From Chthonomonadales bacterium (GTDB lineage Bacteria; Armatimonadota; Chthonomonadetes; Chthonomonadales; CAJBBX01): DNA of 34,323 nucleotides. The stretch lies in the NCBI GenBank assembly GCA_012517255.1, contig JAAYVH010000094.1:1-34323 (forward strand), in the 5' to 3' direction. Position 1 is the first letter of the stretch. Each line of letters begins with the position of its first letter. The notes beneath the pieces were generated by a model. It made no database searches. It was given only the letters and a program-made list of their open reading frames with translations, and was not told the DNA's origin. Of the stretch, positions 32,710-34,323 are shown in pieces. A program made the position numbers and the translations under genes.

Positions 32710-34287
32710 TTAGTCCGGAAAGCCGGCTTGCCGCCAGAGGTTGACCTGTCTTTGCCGATCAAGCCTTGGGCGCAGCCTCTGTAGAATATTCTGAAGCTCA
32801 GGAGGAAAGAGCTCCCGCGGTATTCCAGTATCTCTGAATACATCATCTGCAATGGCAGGCGTGCAAAGCGCGTGAGGGATGATGCCAATTCCGGCAGGCG
32901 CTGCATTAAACGACCAAGCATAGGAGAAACCATCCCATCCCGTTTTCAGTTCAGTTCTCCAACCACCAATAACGCCTCCATGCCACAGCAAGAACTTATC
33001 ATCTCCGTACTTGACAGAATTCCATCCAAGCGCATAGCCACCATTTGGAGCCCCTCTGTTATCAATAATCATCCTTTCCATGCGGGCTGGGTCGCGGTAG
33101 AGGTCCAGGAAGCGATCCCCAAATCGGGCAAGAGAGAGGGGGGACATGGCGATGGCACCAACTGCATCACCGTCACCGGGGGCACACCCGTATGCTTTCG
33201 GGCCACCGGTCGGTGCAAAAACCTGTCTCTGCGAATCCCACTCATAATCAGTTGAGACTTTGGAGAATTCCTTGCTATCAAAGTACGTAAACAATACACC
33301 ATCGTCAATTCCCAAAGGGCGGAATACTCTCTCTTGCATGAATTGATCAAAGCGAATTCCCGAAAGCTTTTCTACTACTCGTGCCATCACACTCTGGCCA
33401 TAACCACTATATTGCGACTTCGACCCAGGTTCGAACGCAAGACCGTCTTTTAGGCTTGCAATATGAATGTCATGAACGGTGACATCCAGAACTGCTTTGC
33501 CAAAAATCTTGGCTGCTTCCTCTCGAGGTACAACTCTCTTGAGAAGCACCTCGTGATTTAGCGAGTGTTTAACCGTAACTCTTGCGAACTCAGGCGCTAA
33601 AGAACCATCCGGTGCCCGCCAGCCAAGGATATTGAACGGATGATCATTGAGAGAAAGCACGCCATCATCCACGAATGTTAGAACCCCCATTGATGCAGTC
33701 GGCTTTGAAACGCTTCCAATCATGCAGATAGTGTAAGGCGTGAAGGGGATGCTCTTCTCTAGATCCGAGTACCCAAAGCCTGCGGCATACACCAATCTCC
33801 CCTGGTAGCACAAGACAAAGGCAGCGCCAGGCATCTTGGTAAATGCCATCATGCGGGTGAACACTTCATCTATCTCACGGATGCCGGGACCCAGTCGTGT
33901 TACCAGTATGCCGTTGATCTGTTCCTGCCGGAGTATGTCGCCATCGGGACCCTGACCGTCAACGCCCAGACGCGCATCGCCCTCCATGCCGCCTTCGAGG
34001 CTGAAGGGGCTCTTGCCGCGAGAGGCGACTCTGGCAGCGGGCTCATCCCCTGCCGCCATGGCAGGCTCAGGTCTCCCCCCTTGATGGGAGACCAGCCTCA
34101 CGGTGGCCCCGGATCCAGGCCCTTCGTCTCTGGCTCTCGACGGAAGGGCTGCCAACGCCATAGCGCTGCCGGCCACCAGTAAGCCCAGTAGGCCCGCAAT
34201 GCTTCGTGTCGAACGGTGATGATGGTGGCCTGCTTGATGATGCGCAGGTCCGTGCTCGTTCTTGTGCTCTGTCTCTCTGTCCGGCAT
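32710..34287 (-). CDS. Serine hydrolase of the class C beta-lactamase/PBP4* (S12) family
   Basis: A 525-residue protein, with start at ATG 34287 behind GGAGGAG 8 nt upstream. The N-terminal 27 residues are His-rich (HHQAGHHHH), a membrane segment covers about 28-48, then a Gly/Ala-rich linker to about 118. The hydrolase domain begins near residue 133, with the nucleophile in S192-V-S-K195, the second motif as Y293-S-G295 (usually YxN) and the third as HGG (436-438) in place of KTG. Members hydrolyse beta-lactams, D-amino peptides or esters; the variant motifs favour an esterase or D-peptidase over a resistance enzyme. GC falls to about 37-50% in the catalytic part versus about 70% in the N-terminal part. 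The gene is complete and 36 nt of sequence remain beyond it. Confidence 0.87.
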   Translation of the reverse strand: MPDRETEHKNEHGPAHHQAGHHHHRSTRSIAGLLGLLVAGSAMALAALPSRARDEGPGSGATVRLVSHQGGRPEPAMAAGDEPAARVASRGKSPFSLEGGMEGDARLGVDGQGPDGDILRQEQINGILVTRLGPGIREIDEVFTRMMAFTKMPGAAFVLCYQGRLVYAAGFGYSDLEKSIPFTPYTICMIGSVSKPTASMGVLTFVDDGVLSLNDHPFNILGWRAPDGSLAPEFARVTVKHSLNHEVLLKRVVPREEAAKIFGKAVLDVTVHDIHIASLKDGLAFEPGSKSQYSGYGQSVMARVVEKLSGIRFDQFMQERVFRPLGIDDGVLFTYFDSKEFSKVSTDYEWDSQRQVFAPTGGPKAYGCAPGDGDAVGAIAMSPLSLARFGDRFLDLYRDPARMERMIIDNRGAPNGGYALGWNSVKYGDDKFLLWHGGVIGGWRTELKTGWDGFSYAWSFNAAPAGIGIIPHALCTPAIADDVFRDTGIPRELFPPELQNILQRLRPRLDRQRQVNLWRQAGFPD

Positions 34288-34323
34288 GGCGTCCGCTCCT
34301 CCACGGTTGAACGAACAGTTCAA

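Overview
The window is GC-rich bacterial DNA, dense with short intergenic gaps and ATGA start/stop overlaps. Two prepilin-like proteins share the [29 protein letters not shown] leader family with H-X9-DG (DUF1559-type) features. Together with tandem divergent secretins and many Gfo/Idh/MocA, SMP-30 and VCBS-type genes, this suggests Armatimonadota or a close relative. That is an inference from protein style, not a database match. No rRNA, tRNA, CRISPR array or intact transposon was seen.

Layout. 1-523 is repeat-bearing non-coding DNA. 524-2260 (-) is a secreted GH29 alpha-L-fucosidase, divergent from an ABC-2 permease (2494-3708). 3801-8605 (+) is a run of three tandem secretin-like genes behind a good sigma70-type promoter; the third is interrupted by a single in-frame TAG. 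It is followed by a prepilin-like gene (8705-9493) and aat (9510-10103).

10169-24367 (-) holds eleven co-directional, mostly overlapping genes. In transcription order they are: a LacI-family regulator, a large secreted VCBS/FG-GAP propeller protein, a DegT-type PLP enzyme, an isochorismatase-like protein, an APH-fold kinase, a polysaccharide deacetylase-like protein, a Gfo/Idh/MocA oxidoreductase, an enolase-superfamily enzyme, a NagA-like deacetylase, a second Gfo/Idh/MocA oxidoreductase and a class III aminotransferase. This looks like one autoregulated catabolic unit for a sugar, amino-sugar or sugar-acid derivative; the substrate cannot be read from sequence.

The same 14-bp LacI-type operator lies over the start codon of the regulator gene and, in inverted orientation, just downstream of a strong promoter that reads into a second prepilin gene (24787-25497, -). 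The second site also sits upstream of a divergent plus-strand cluster (25705-30057): a second APH-fold kinase, threonine aldolase, a third Gfo/Idh/MocA oxidoreductase and an M20 amidohydrolase. A simple model is that one sugar-responsive LacI protein coordinates a breakdown pathway, a secreted or surface glycan protein and a pilin-like surface component.

The right end has a small secreted CxxCH protein (30090-30440), an SMP-30/gluconolactonase-like protein (30495-31391, -), a secreted protein with a copper-amine-oxidase-N-like domain (31589-32374), a 335-bp non-coding gap with a possible hairpin, and a serine hydrolase of the beta-lactamase/PBP4* family (32710-34287, -). The catalytic part of that hydrolase is clearly lower in GC than everything else.
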